Below, piece by piece: positions 21,437-33,436 of a DNA stretch of 64,000 nucleotides. How positions within the stretch are numbered: the stretch's first letter is position 1; every line of letters begins with the position of its first letter. The stretch is from assembly GCA_009746045.1 (NCBI GenBank), contig RPFO01001081.1, forward strand, positions 50,448 through 114,447, given 5' to 3'. Below the pieces are notes generated by a model. It searched no databases, had not been told where the DNA came from, and saw only the letters and a program-made list of their open reading frames with translations. The stretch comes from Mesostigma viride (Eukaryota; Streptophyta; Mesostigmatophyceae; Mesostigmatales; Mesostigmataceae). Position numbers and translations under genes: made by a program.

Positions 21437-23145
21437 CTCGCGTTATTACATAACGCAATTTTTTGCGTTGTGAGGTTATAACGCAAAAAATTGCGTTGTT
21501 AACATGGAGTTCAAACAACTATTTCCCAATAGTTTAGAGGCCAAACAACTGCAGTCAGGCTTAGTTTATAACCCTAGGATCTCATAAAAAAATCCCCGTA
21601 CCCAAGTACCCAACGGTTGCCACGTGGCATCATGCAATGCCAGCTGTAAATCAGGACTTTTTAGGGAAGACGAAGGTGATGGCCGAACGAAATCGCGCGT
21701 ACCCACTGCAGTCCTGCTGTAGTCTAGCGACATGGCGCAGCTGTTTGACCCCAGGAAACGCGATCGTAACCTAATAGGAAGACATGTTAGCGTCCCAGCA
21801 ACATACTGGGGTGAGAAATGGGCCATTTGATAGGTGTCGGCAGCGTTCTTGCTGGAATAAACTGCGATCAGGCCGGACGATAGAAACGTTGACAGCAATA
21901 CCTTTCCGGCGTATTTTAAAGGATATATCGGTTTCTTTTTACTTTTTATGATACATAGTAGTCGTAAACGTGCAAGGGTGGCCAGAAATCGCCGAATCCA
22001 GCGACCATGCTGCACAGCTTTGGTGTGCCGAAATGCGCCATTTTGCGGCCACCGGCTGGGCCAAGGTAACGCCATCCATGCCTGGTAAAGCTTAAGCATC
22101 GTTTTCCTATCGATGTTTGACATTTATATATACGTTCTAGCTTGTGTAGCACATTCTTTTTGCACTATTCATGCTTTTCTTGACCCTGGCCTGGCCCCTT
22201 TCTAAAACACCATTCTTAGATGCTTCCCTCAGTCAGTTGACCTGCCACAGGGTGATGGTGATAAGTTTTAGAGGCTGTATGGGTTTGAATACCTCCATAT
22301 ATGTTTGTTATACATTTCCCATACACATATTGCATGAGTGTGAGGCAGTTGGCTGGTCTCTGTGGCATCATCAAGCACGTAACTGGTGAGTAAAAGCTTC
22401 CCATTGACAGCATGTGCCACCAGGTGTGCTGGCCATCACCTGGCAAGCTATAGCAGCTTAGGCCTAGTTTATCCTTGCTAGGGCAGGCTGAAATAGGCTC
22501 AACACCACTAGTTTGTTGGTGGCTGCCTCCTAGAATGCATGCCTTGCGTAGGGTGTCCGTACCACGTTACCTACGTGCATGGACAAGGTGGCCGCAGTGC
22601 CCGCTCTTCTCGTTAAGCGTGGCATGTGGCCAGCTTGTATTATTGGCTGCAGGTGGTTGCCCTGTCTTATTTTGACATATCTGGGCTTAGTTTGTGCATC
22701 TCCATGGGTTTATGCCCCCCAAGGGGCCCACGGTGCGTTTTGTGTGCACCCACTTGTCTACCCAGTGTTATAGTGTTATAATTTCATGGGTGTGGGGAAA
22801 ATAGGAGGGCTGCTTATTTCAAGCCCATATGCAGCCACGAGGGTCTACATATATTGCTTTTACTCCAAAAAATTCAGTGCCTGCAATACTTGACCCATGT
22901 GGCATACCGGCCCCTTGTAGTGTGAGGGGGTCATAGTTTACGAGACCCATGTGTCTTCAACTTTGAATTTCACATAGCCAGGCTGGGAATTACATGCCAA
23001 GACCATATACTACATTTTTTTATATATCTCAGAGAATTCATAACTGGCCTCAGATAGCCCATATCATGCTTGCTTCATTAGATGTGTTTAATTGAAATAA
23101 AGTGTTATAACGCAAAAAATTGCGTTATAAATGTGCTAACGCGAG
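21437..23145. mobile_element. TTAA-flanked 1.7-kb DNA transposon (element D)
   Basis: It begins CTCGCGTTA (21,437) and ends TAACGCGAG (23,145), flanked by TTAA at 21,433-21,436 (shared with element C) and 23,146-23,149. Just inside each end lies the palindrome AACGCAAAAAATTGCGTT or its variant. The core 21,824-22,591 closely matches the core of element A (6,618-7,391), although the termini differ. No transposase is seen. Confidence 0.85.
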
Positions 23146-24673
23146 TTAATTAATTAATGCTGCATTGTTGATCGAAGGAGATCAGACTTAGATCATCGAT
23201 CAAGGTTAATTTGGTGAACGATGACCCAATTACATTAACAACAATTGCTGGATCGACTTAATGCCTTGGACAAGGCCCGAGAGGCCCACGAGGCCAAATG
23301 CCATACTAGTGATAACTAACTACCTACTTATGTTTGTGATAAAGTACCTACTACTTTACAAGTGAAAAAAATGAAAGCTAACCTTGTCCTGTCGAGGAAC
23401 TTTGTGCCAAATAATTGGGATGGCCAGGATGGGCGCCCACTAGGTCAGCCATATGCCATTGGGTCCGCTAGGTTTACGATACCGCGTAACCTGAGGTTGG
23501 GCCACTAATGGTGGCTGAACTATAATTGCTATGCTTACATTCACACAGGCTGGAAGATGCAATCTGCAGCCACTCTCACAAACATGCTATGGATATGCAC
23601 CGAAAGATGAAGATTGCTCCCAGACTGGCAGGCATTACTAGTTAAAAAAGGTTGGTGGCTAGACACAACCCAAGCATCGTGGCAAGCACCGACGAACTCA
23701 ATTGAAACTGCCACAATGCCAGACCTTGGCTGGCAACTTGTCCAGTTTTCCAGTGACACTCTGGGTGGTGCTGCCTTGTCTATGTCGCACAACGAAAGGA
23801 CGAATAGGCCAGTTGAGGACACGAATCAATGAGGAAATCGTGTAAACGTTACCGGAAAGAAAGGCGCAGCTGGCATCCCAGCCTGGGAATGCGAGATTGC
23901 AGAGCTTGCCAAGTGACAGAGCTTGTCGTGCCCAAACTGAAGCCAGTCAAGAAAAGTCCCAAAACATCCTTGGGAGGCCGTTGGGAAAGCGGCCGTCCCA
24001 ACGCTAACACATGGCTGTCGCAACATGGCCATAATTCCTGCACCGGTGACCGCAAGCCTTGGATGCCGCGCGCATGAAGGGCACATGCATGAATGCACAA
24101 CATGCCGATCCCCTACGGTTGGGTGCTACCGATGGACCAGGCACTGACAGTTGTCACGGTGCAAGCAGTCACAGTTAAAAAAAAAAACGTCGCATTCGAT
24201 GGCATTTCGCTCCAAACAAATCGTTGCTGTCACCTATGCCGCCTCAAAACAAGACAGCTTCTTCCAAGGCATGCCCTGTTCAAACAGCACACAGGAAAAG
24301 GCCGCCAGCATCCAAGCGAGCCAGAAGTGGAGGGTGCACCAGATCCCGTCACGGCCGCTCATGGCCGCACCATGGTACTTGGGCGCGCGTTGCTGGCACT
24401 CCACTGCCCCGAGATATCGAGATGGGCTTGTCCACACAGCAAGCTGCTGTCAGACGCCGCTGTTGGCGCCCCGCCGATGCAAACCGACGTTCGAGTGCGT
24501 TGAACCACGCGCAGGCCACCTGAGGGCAGCCAGCGGCAGCGACGGCAAGCCACCTTGCAAGCGGGCGACATGCATTGTCGGTGAAAACGTTTTGCTCACG
24601 ATTACGTCTGCATCGGCATCCGCCATGCCTCATGACCACGCCTGCGGCTGCAATCACCATCACCTATGACGCC
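23146..24673. other. No gene recognised; 3' flank of the M23 gene
   Basis: It starts in a TTAATTAA tract. No protein motif, RNA gene or clear repeat is seen up to the stop codon of the M23 peptidase gene. The part nearest that gene presumably includes its 3' untranslated region. Confidence 0.45.
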
Positions 24674-27600
24674 TCATGACCACGCCTGCGGCTCCATCCA
24701 TTGCTTCGGGTCCACGCACTCGCCCCCCACAAACAGGCCCCTGGTGGCGTCCACACGGGGGTGCATCGGCAGTCAGGAAGAAAAAACAAAACAAAAACAT
24801 ATGCACGTCAGCAGGCGAAAGAGGTTCCATTCCCTGACACACAACCCTTCATTCCCTGACACAAAGCCCAATCTCTGGTCACTGGTCACCGCTCCCTAAC
24901 CACATGGGAGGGTGCCAGCATGCAAATACAGCCACAAGGACAGAAACCAACCCCGTGTGAAGCCATAGGCTGCACAAGTATGGCCACGAGATCACCAGGG
25001 CAGGCCTGACCACGCGCCCCTACCCACCAGTGCAGGTGCGGCCCGGTCGCAATGCCCGTGTCGCCCACCGTGCCGATCAGCTCACCCGCCTGCACCATCT
25101 TGCCCTCGCTGGTGTGGGTGGGGAATAGCAGGGAAGGGTCGGTGGGAACAGCAGGCATGCGGAACGCAGCAAGGGCAAGGCACTTAAGTTCATCTTCCCC
25201 TTGCTGGGTGGAGAATAGCGCAGGAGGGGGGGCATGACAGCGCAGGGGGATGGGTGTGTGGCATGCCAACGAGGAGTATGGTGAGGATGATGCAGCAAGG
25301 GTGAGGCGTGCTGCCGTCGCGCGGTAGGGTGAGAGACATCAGGCGACACCTCAGCGCATTTGGAACACGGCCGTGGCGCAGTGCAGCAAAACACACAGGC
25401 AACGCACTAGCGAGTGATGGTGCAGCAGGTCCAATCCAATCCAGTCCAGTCCGGTAAACAGAGCAAGACTAAAGGAAGGTTATGAACCAGCAGGCCTGGG
25501 AAATGGATGGCCAGAGAAATGACCCGTGTGGCGCTACTTGCAAAACTAAGGTCTAGCACTACTGCCCTCCAGAGACAGGCCCACTCACGTGGTTGCGATG
25601 CTGTCGAGGTGCATGAGGATGGAGACCACCCCATGGCCATGGTCGATGCCCACCACGTTGCCCGTGAGCGGGAAGCCCTCCTTCTCCAACCCGCGCAGGA
25701 TAACGCGGCCGCCGCTGGGGGCCACCACCGGCTTGCCCTTGTCCGCGCCATAGTCCACTCCGCGGTGGTAGTAGCTGCGGGGGGTTGTCAACAGAAACAC
25801 GAAACGCTTGAGTGCATGGCTAGACACGCGTAACCCTAGTCCAAGCCGCGGTGGTAGCAGCTGCGGGGGGTATCAATAAAAACATAAAAAGCTGCGGGGG
25901 TAATAAATAGATGATGCAGCCAGCAGCCTAGGGGGTAGAGGGGATAGGGTGGCGGTTGCAGATGGCATGCGCATGGGTGAGGATGGACAGGTGGCATGCG
26001 CATGGGTGAGGATGGACAGGTGGCATGCGCATGGGTGAGGATGGACAGGTGGCATGCGCGTGGGTGAGGATTCTTTATTGTAACCAAAGCCCTCACCGAC
26101 CTCCACCCACACCACAAATCGGTTGCACCTGTTGCACATTCTAAAAGCATCCAGCCAAAATTATTGGCGCAAAACGCTCACTTTCACGCAGGACTCCCGG
26201 GATCGGGTGAAGGCCGAGCTCGTCGCTCATAATGCAGGTAGCAAATAATGGTAAAGATAGATGGCACTTTTCTTCTTCTGCTGATAGCACTTTTCTTCTT
26301 CTACAGATAGCACTTTTCTTCTTCTACTGATAGCACTTTTCTTCTGCTGCTGATAGCACTTTTCTTCTTGTACTGATAGCACTTTTCTTCTTCTACAGAT
26401 AGCACTTTTCTTCTTCTACTGATAGCACTTTTCTTCTTCTGCTGATAGCCTCTTTTCTTAAAATCGTAAGAGCCTCAATGTTTCATTACTCGCGGCCCCG
26501 CCGCGTGGTTCAGGGACCACACGCTCATGAACACCCACGAACACTCAGGCACATGGGCGAGGATGGACAGGTGGCAGGCGCATGGGTGATGATTGACAGG
26601 TGGCATGCGCATGGGTGATGATTGACAGGTGGCATGCGCATGGGCGAGGATGGACAGGTGGCATGCGCATGGGCGAGGATGGACAGGTGGCATGCGCATG
26701 GGCGAGGATGGACAGGTGGCATGCGCATGGGCGAGGATGGACAGGTGGCAGGCGCATGGGCGAGGATGGACAGGTGGGATGCGCGAGGAACAACTTTTGT
26801 TGAACCCAAAGCCCTCACGACCACTACAGTACTGTGTACTCACCCGCGCGCATACTCCCCGTTGTACGTGCGCTGCAGGCCGTACTCGGTGGTAACCACG
26901 CCATCCGAGGGCACCACGAAGGGGCCGCGCCAGAGCTGCTCGCTGCTGCGTGTCGCCACCACCGATGAGATGCGGCCCGACTCAGTGCGCGTGCCTGTGC
27001 CCACGAGGGTGGTGACGTTTGCAAGCACAGCGATCAAGTTTAGGGTGCAAGCAAGGCTCAGTGCGCGTGCCAGCGCCCAACATGGTGCAAGCAAACATGC
27101 ATGCATCAACACTCTTTAGTACGTTCCTAAAATCGTCTCCGCGAGTGTGCCTGTGGGCAAGAGGACAGGTTGCAAGCATAGACACAGCGTAGAGGCAAAC
27201 GCGCTGAATATGGCTCAGTGCGCCTGCCTGCGGGCAAACATATGAACACACAGCGACAAAGCGTGGCAGATGGAAGCACCGAAGCTGTTTGGGTACAGCG
27301 ACAAGGCGTGGCGGATGAAAGCGTTGGGTTGCAACCAAACCGCCAGAAAGCGTTGGGTTGCAACCAAACCGCCACGCGGGCACAGACGGAGACACGAGGG
27401 CCCACCCCCCGCCACCCACCAATAAGGGGCGCCTTGCTGGGCCCCAGCCAGATGTGCTGGACGGGGAAGTCCTTCTTCTTCACTGCCACAAACGTGACGT
27501 GCCTGCGGTTGTGCCGGCCGTCGCGCACCTCCACCTGTGCAGGGTACACAGATGCACAGTTTGGGTTAAGGGGAAGAAACGATTAGATGAATTGTAGCTA

Positions 27601-30002
27601 TGATAGGGGTTGGTAGGTTAGGCCATCTTGCACCCCCACCTGTGCAGGTACACGGGGAAGAAACAGGTCGACGAACCGTAGCCATGTTAGGGTTGCCAAT
27701 CGTGCTATGCTAGGTGAAGGTAAGCGATCCTGGATCTCCACCTGGCAGCGTGCAGAAGCAACACACGGACAGGCAAGGGTGCCGCGATGTAACAATGCAG
27801 GGCGTGCACTGATCGGTCAGGGCGCCGTGCACATGCACGTCCAGCATCCACTGTTCGGCCTTGATAACCTGACAAATGCAAGCTCGCGTGAGCTCCTACC
27901 CTTTGGATCTCATCAGTGGGCGTCTGCTTTCCACATGGCTAGTGGCGACGCAACCCTCCACACATGTGGCCGATGGCCGAACCAACGATATGCATACGCA
28001 CTGTTGCGTCAAGACTCGCTCACGGTTTTGCAACTATCACAGCTGGCAGTGGGCAGCATGAACAGGTCCCCCACGGATCCACACGACCCCCCCAAGACCC
28101 CACAGACCCCACCCGCCCGCCCTCCTGAGGTGCTTGCATGGCTGTTTCCATTCTAGCCACTGTGAGCGGCCTGGTACCATGCAGAGACGCCCATCGACAA
28201 ACACAGCACAAGCACGAGCTTGGACTGACACTCGTACAGGCAGTGAACAAACAAACCAGCACGCAGCAGTGTAGCCCCCCCCCTAACAGAACACAAACAG
28301 CCACGCAAGCTCACCGTGACCTTGACCACGCGCGGCTCGTCCAGCGGCGTGGTGGGCACGAGCGCACGCCACCGCCAGTCCCACTGCTGCGCGCCCCCTC
28401 CGCTGGCCCCGCCCTCTCCCGCCCCGCCCCCTCGCCCCTCGCTCCCTTCCCACCCCCCTCGCCGGGCATGGTCGACACCCCCCTCCTCGGCCCCACTCCT
28501 CCGCTCCGGCGTCGGTGTCGCCCCTTCCTCCACCTGCCTTCCCCCCCGCTGCTTGCGACTGGCACCGCCCCGCTTGGCCTTGCTGCCGCCGCTGTTGGCA
28601 CCCCCGCCCCCTAGGGTGCCCCCCCCCAGCAGGGACAGGTGGTCGACCTCCCGCCCTGAGGTCTCCCCGCTGGTCCCGAACGCGCGCGGGTGCAGCCGCT
28701 TGACGACCACGTTGGCCGTGTGCACGGGGACGGGCTTGTCGTCGCATGTCACGCGCACGTGGGTCAGGCCCAGCGCGTCCCTGTGCGCACAAGCGAGGGC
28801 GTGATGACAACTGTGTCAGTGAGAAGAGTCAGACTGTGCGGCACGATGTAGCGTGTGCCGTGATAACCAGGTACAGGCCCGTTAGCACGCGTGGGATGGT
28901 GTATGTTCACAAGCCCGTTAGCACGCGTGGGATGGTGTATGTTCACAAGCCCGTTAGCACGCGTGGGATGGTGTATGTTCGCAAGCCCGTTAGCACGCGT
29001 GGGATGGTGTATGTTCGCAAGCCCGTTAGCACGCGTGGGATGGTGTATGATCACAAGCCCGTTAGCACGCGTGGGAAACTACAAAACGGTCATACTGAAG
29101 TATGGGTTATAACACATGGGTAGGGTTGTCTGTATAATCATTTCTGCGTGCGTGCAAAACTGCGTCAGATACTATAGCTATGAGTGCGATACAATAAATA
29201 GTCAGAAGTCTATAACTTGGGAGAGCGACCCCTTATGGTGTTTAGTGTATACAAACACCAGCTTGTAAGAATACGCATAGGCAAGTGCAAGGAAGTGCAT
29301 GCCCATCCGCAGCAGTACCATCCTCGTGGTCACACATGACTTATTCTTCAGAATGGCCTGGACCAGAGCCACCCAGCACAGGAAATGCACCCACATTCTA
29401 ATGGGTGTGACAAGAGATGCCAGGGCCCTAAAACTCAACACATTTAAGGTCGCGGACTGGATGGAGTGTGTCCTCTTCCTTGCGTTTGTGCTTTACCGAA
29501 GAATGTCATCAAGTGCGCGCCAAAGAAGTCGACTCGGGAGCGTACGGGACTCGTACCTGATTGCCATGTGGGCGCGATCAAGAGGGTCGCGTGCTGGCCT
29601 TTGCGAGATAAGGACCGCCAGAGTGTCGCCCTGGAGCGCCTGGCGCGAGGAGAGGAGGACGAGTGGCTCAAAGGGCTGGCGCGCGGGGATGAATGGGAGA
29701 GCCTCAAGCTGCGTTTCGAACTGCTGCATTGCGTCCGCGAGGATGGTGGTGGTGTCATCTAGTAGCCGCCTCAGCGTGAGAGGGAATGCTACCTCTTCGG
29801 ACTTAGCGGAGGCCATGCCAAGAGACGCAAAGTCAGGGTTCCCGGCATCGCCCTTGGCCACGCGACCGCCAAGGAAATTCGCCAAGTTGAAGCCAGAATT
29901 GGCCGCAGATTTCTCGCGCAGAGTCACAACGGGATGCTGCTTTTCATGGTGATTAGGAAAAACGAAAGGAAAAATCCCGTTACGGGCAGGTTTGGATGCC
30001 AT
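24674..30002 (-). CDS. M23-family (LytM-like) metallopeptidase, seven exons
   Basis: Exons are 30,002-29,497, 28,780-28,315, 27,534-27,420, 26,994-26,844, 25,774-25,589, 25,108-25,028 and 24,740-24,674. All junctions are GT-AG and in phase, giving 523 residues ending at a TGA. The N-terminal part carries SSRQALQGDTLAVLI, the QGD motif of bacterial-type M23 proteins with an N-terminal beta domain. A Gly-rich low-complexity insert in exon 2 precedes DFPVQHIWL. The peptidase domain (about 385-515) has YYHRGVDYGADKG (H416, D420), GIDHGHGVVSILMHL (H468) and TGPHLHWGLFVGG (H499, H501), i.e. the HxxxD and HxH zinc-site motifs. Bacterial homologues cut peptidoglycan cross-links; the substrate in an alga is unknown (plastid envelope, cell wall or bacteria). 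No clear signal or transit peptide was identified. The start codon is the least certain part. Confidence 0.85.
25838..25890 (-). repeat. Partial duplication of the exon-5 splice acceptor
   Basis: GCCGCGGTGGTAGCAGCTGCGGGGGGTAT repeats the exon-5 start at 25,760-25,790 (plus-strand reading). It encodes CYHRGLD before a stop, so it is a decoy acceptor upstream of the true exon. Confidence 0.75.
25963..26070. repeat. 29-bp minisatellite in the fourth intron
   Basis: About four copies of GGTGGCATGCGCATGGG-TGAGGATGGACA, the same family as 26,548-26,785, within the intron 25,775-26,843. Confidence 0.85.
26256..26452. repeat. 23-bp pyrimidine-rich minisatellite in the fourth intron
   Basis: About eight copies of GATAGCACTTTTCTTCTTCT plus ACT-like ends, between the two blocks of the 29-bp array. 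Confidence 0.85.
26548..26785. repeat. 29-bp minisatellite, second block
   Basis: About eight copies of ATGGGCGAGGATGGACAGG plus TGGCATGCGC. The Arg/His/Trp-rich frames through it are translations of the repeat. Confidence 0.88.
27534..27760 (-). repeat. Triplicated exon-3 acceptor region
   Basis: The true exon-3 start (CAG then GTGGAGGTGCGCGACGG at 27,534) has two upstream relatives near 27,645 and 27,745, reading VGVQDG and VEIQDR after a CAG. They look like partial tandem duplications of the intron-exon joint. Confidence 0.6.
28872..29075. repeat. 36-bp minisatellite in the first intron
   Basis: About 5.5 copies of GCCCGTTAGCACGCGTGGGA plus TGGTGTATGTTCACAA (36 bp), between exons 1 and 2 of the M23 gene. 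Confidence 0.9.
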
Positions 30003-32061
30003 GTAGAGGACAATGTCGCTAACACCGCGAGGATATACAGCTGTAGTAACCGAAAAGCGCAGATAAACGTATTAAGGACACTTGGCGGATAGTGTAGCAG
30101 CAGGACCTTTGTGTTCGAGACAGTAAGGCATGAAATTTTGAATTAAGAGCTGCAATGCTTGAGTGCGTACTAATTTTCAGCAGCTGCCCCGATCGGCAGG
30201 TGCCATGGCCGCTTTTTCTCGCTGATAAACACAGTCAGTGTTTTCCCTCGCCCGTTGCCCGTTGGCAAAAACTTTCCGTTGAACGGGTCTGCACTGGAGC
30301 ACGTCTTACGGTACGGACAATCTCGCGCCGCGCCCGCCGTGAACCGCCCAAACGGGCGGGAAGAGATCTCAAAATCTTTTCCATGTAATGTTTTTCGCCC
30401 CACTGGAGTTACCGAAATTTTTACGAAGCTAGAGATCTCAAAATCAATCAAAATCATCTGCCGCGCTGGCAGGAGCTGAAATGAGAAGACGTGATGAACA
30501 CGTCTGATGAATTTCTACTCACGGCTAGGCAGAAAAACTTAATCTGCGCTCCTGCTGCGCATGCGAATTTGGGCATGGCGGCAAGGTCGAGGAATGGAGA
30601 GCAAACAAGACGTAATCCCCTCCCCCCCACAAAAGTTTACCTGATGCAAGTCTAAACACTGGACTAGCCTTCTAAAACTTGCGTGTTTACAGCGGTAGCC
30701 CCCTGCGGCACCTACAGTACCACGTGCTCCTGACGTGCTCCTATTTTTGGACTCAAAGCTTATCCTCCGTGGCCGTAAGTAGTGGCACGTGTCTTGAAAT
30801 GGAGAGAGAGGTCCTTGGCGGCCATGGCTGGTCAGCATATTCTCGAAATAGTTTATTTTCACCCAGTGGCGACTGGCGAGCCCACGGGACCCTTCTTGGA
30901 TTATGGTAGAATTGGATTATGGTAGAAAACTTTCCTTGAAGGAAAGACGTCACACTCCATGTGATTTACAGAAGGAAAGGAAAGACCTCGGACGCGGCTT
31001 GAGATACAGAAAAGCATAATTGTGTTTCGAAGTGTGCCTGGGAACAGCAAAAAAAAGGCTTAAACGAAGAAAGAGGAAGAAGAGGCCGGGTTAGGGTTAC
31101 TGCTGAGGAAGTAGGAAAGCAGGAAGAGGGCTAAAGGAAGCTACGCCCGATATTAGCCCGCTCGGCCTAGGATAATAAACGTTGCACAATCTTCAGTGGT
31201 TTTTAATGATACAGAGCTCTCGATTTGAAAACCCGCCAATTGGAAACCCTTCCGATGTCTTATTTCCGTCGTGCGGTGAGCGCGATGCATACTGCGCCCT
31301 AGCTAGGCCAGCCCTTGCTATGTGGCTAGTCCTGTCTGGCGCCCTACCAGGCTAACTAATACTTAGCCCTAGCCAGTGCAGGAGACAACCAGCGCAGGCC
31401 AGAAATCGGGAGAATCCGGACCATGGTAGCTCGAGCCTGCCGTTATCTTGTCCGCGTGTTCGAGTCGTCCAGGATGATGAATATGAATGGTGATGGAAAT
31501 GTGTAGCCTTGTGCATTGAAATTATGGCTGGCTTACGTGTAGAGGGACTAGATGACCTAGACGGTGGGGCCGGAAACAGCTTGCTTGATCAGGGCGTGTG
31601 TTTCGAGCCACTGGCCGGGAGTGTCTAGGGGTAAGCACCATTGCTGCGATCGCTCTCCCACCATTTACGAGGAAATACCCGCAAATGGGAAACCACTGAA
31701 AAGGTCTAGCTAGTCAGTCATTACGTTAGCACTGCCATGATTCCAAACGTCCAAGAACTGCACACGGTGCAAAGGCAAAAATCTGGAGGACATCACTTTC
31801 AAATGTGCGGCGGGAACCAAAAGCCCGCGTATGCCAGAGAACATCGTGTTGCTGCAGCGACGCGACGATGTGGACAACGAATCCAGTTCCAAGCTCGGAA
31901 CGGCCGCAAAGGAGATCTGGCACCACAGGGTTCAGATGTGCGGAGATACTACGCGATGCCGGTCCATGGCCTGTTTGTAGAGCTTGTGCCAAGGGGCAGC
32001 ACGGAACAGATGTGGGTGACGTTGCAAAAAACACCGGACTTGACGGAGCATAATGTCTTGG
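30003..32061. other. No gene recognised; 5' flank of the M23 gene
   Basis: The upstream region of the M23 gene probably includes its promoter. I see no further coding motif. About 31,710-32,060 may be decayed sequence following the Penelope-like RT fragment on the - strand, but no endonuclease motif could be identified. Confidence 0.4.
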
Positions 32062-32511
32062 TCATAGTCTTTGACCAAACAAACAATGCAAGAATTCAAC
32101 AAGAGTCGTGATGAAATCCACACGACACGAACAAAGACGGGGAAAACGATGCAACTGACTAAGAACAACACCATATTTTGCTGTGACAGTGGGAAAGGAG
32201 ACTATGAATATCGGGGTAGCGAATAAAAGGAATTTGCTGATATTTAGGATCCTTGCGCTTATCATAGACAGCGGTACGCCAGCCCTTCTTGTATGGGTAA
32301 TGTTAAGATCGAGGTAATTGCAACTAGTTTCCTCCGACGTGAGCTTTAATGTGACGGACGCTTGCGGGTAGATGCCGGGCAGACCAGCGGTGATATAATA
32401 ATGGGTTGCGAAATCAGGGTTGTCGAAAGCAATGACATCATCAATGTATCGACATGTGTGGATAAAACGCCTGATGACAACATCATCATTTGAGGCAATG
32501 AGATTCTCCAC
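32062..32511 (-). pseudogene. Penelope-like element reverse transcriptase fragment
   Basis: The - strand translation contains FIHTCRYIDDVIAFDNPDF, with the Y-I-D-D catalytic motif. It continues VTLKLTSEETSCNYLDLNI and TAKYGVVLSQLHRFPRLCS. This order (RYIDD, then L-x-L-T-x-E...YLDL, then YG-V-x-SQ-x-x-R) is characteristic of Penelope-like elements. The N-terminal RT blocks are missing: the fragment is cut at 32,511, close to a (TTAA)n tract. The usual GIY-YIG endonuclease is not seen. About 150 codons are open. Confidence 0.82.
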
Positions 32512-32522
32512 GAATGCAAGCT

Positions 32523-32635
32523 CATTAATTAATTAATTAATAGACACGTGACTGCGTCACGTGAGCATTAAGTCCTCAGTGGGAGGGGAACATGGGGATG
32601 GAATTAATTAATTAATTAATTAATTAATTAATTAA
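32523..32635. repeat. Two (TTAA)n tracts around a CACGTGAC hairpin
   Basis: ATTAATTAATTAATTAAT at 32,523-32,541 and a longer tract at 32,602-32,635 flank a short segment with the perfect hairpin CACGTGAC-TGC-GTCACGTG (32,545-32,563). The tracts resemble the (TTAA)n tails of LINE ends at 34.0 and 34.5 kb. Confidence 0.85.
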
Positions 32636-32639
32636 CCCA

Positions 32640-33436
32640 TAGTCCGAAAAGTGTATGTGATCGCATACACTTTGACTTAACGTAATAAACCACGTAATTC
32701 CCGGAGCGCCGCGCCACCCGTGACGGATGGAAGTTGTCCGGTGGGTCTGGGAACACTTAGGGACGAAGGTGATGTATAGGTTTGGGGGGGGGTTTCGCCA
32801 TAGCTTGGTAATTACAACGTGCATTGAGAAAGTATCACGTGACTTTGGCGGGAAATTTTCACTCTCGCGCGCGCGCAACGAGATATGGCTGCCAACGTGC
32901 CGTTATCAGGGAAATTTGCGTCTCGCGGCTAGAAACGGTTAAGAATGTTGCTCAGAATGATGATGCGTGATTTTCGTAGGTCAGGCATGGCCAGATTTTT
33001 AGGATTGGGAAAATACAGGTAGGAAAATACTGCCTTCTTGGTCGTCAGTGCCAGACAAGTCATCGCCTATCATATGTCAATTTTCTCCTTATGGCCGGGC
33101 AGTCTGCGCCAGCCCGAGCATCCAGGTTTGCTACGGGATGTCCCCTGCAGCATTTGCTGCGAATGCGGACGCATTTATAGGTCATCTTTGAACGAAACAT
33201 CAACCTGGTAATCATAAAGGATGCATGCTTGACGCGGCTATGGCGGCCTATGCCCGTAGAGCCACGGTATCTGTGAGTTATGGTGGTCCCGGCCAGCGGA
33301 CCCCGGGAAGGACATGAACGAGCTGGGTACGACAACGTATTTGCGTGTTGTTTGCAGCGGAATTCGTCTCCCATGCAATATATATGACGATTTTATCTTT
33401 GCATATTTCAGCAAGCTTTCATGCCTGTTGTAGAGA
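32640..33436. other. No gene recognised
   Basis: No motif-bearing reading frame or clear repeat seen. Confidence 0.4.

Noticed and set aside
24886-25027. Read-through of the M23 exon past GPHLHW to a stop at 24,886
   Set aside because: A GTGGGT donor at 25,027 and acceptor at 24,741 split the Trp codon and give GPHLHWGLFVGG...VDPKQW, the normal family ending.
33060-33374. Cys/Arg-rich - strand frame as a possible GIY-YIG or zinc-finger remnant of the Penelope-like element
   Set aside because: No GIY-YIG motif and no regular Cys/His spacing.
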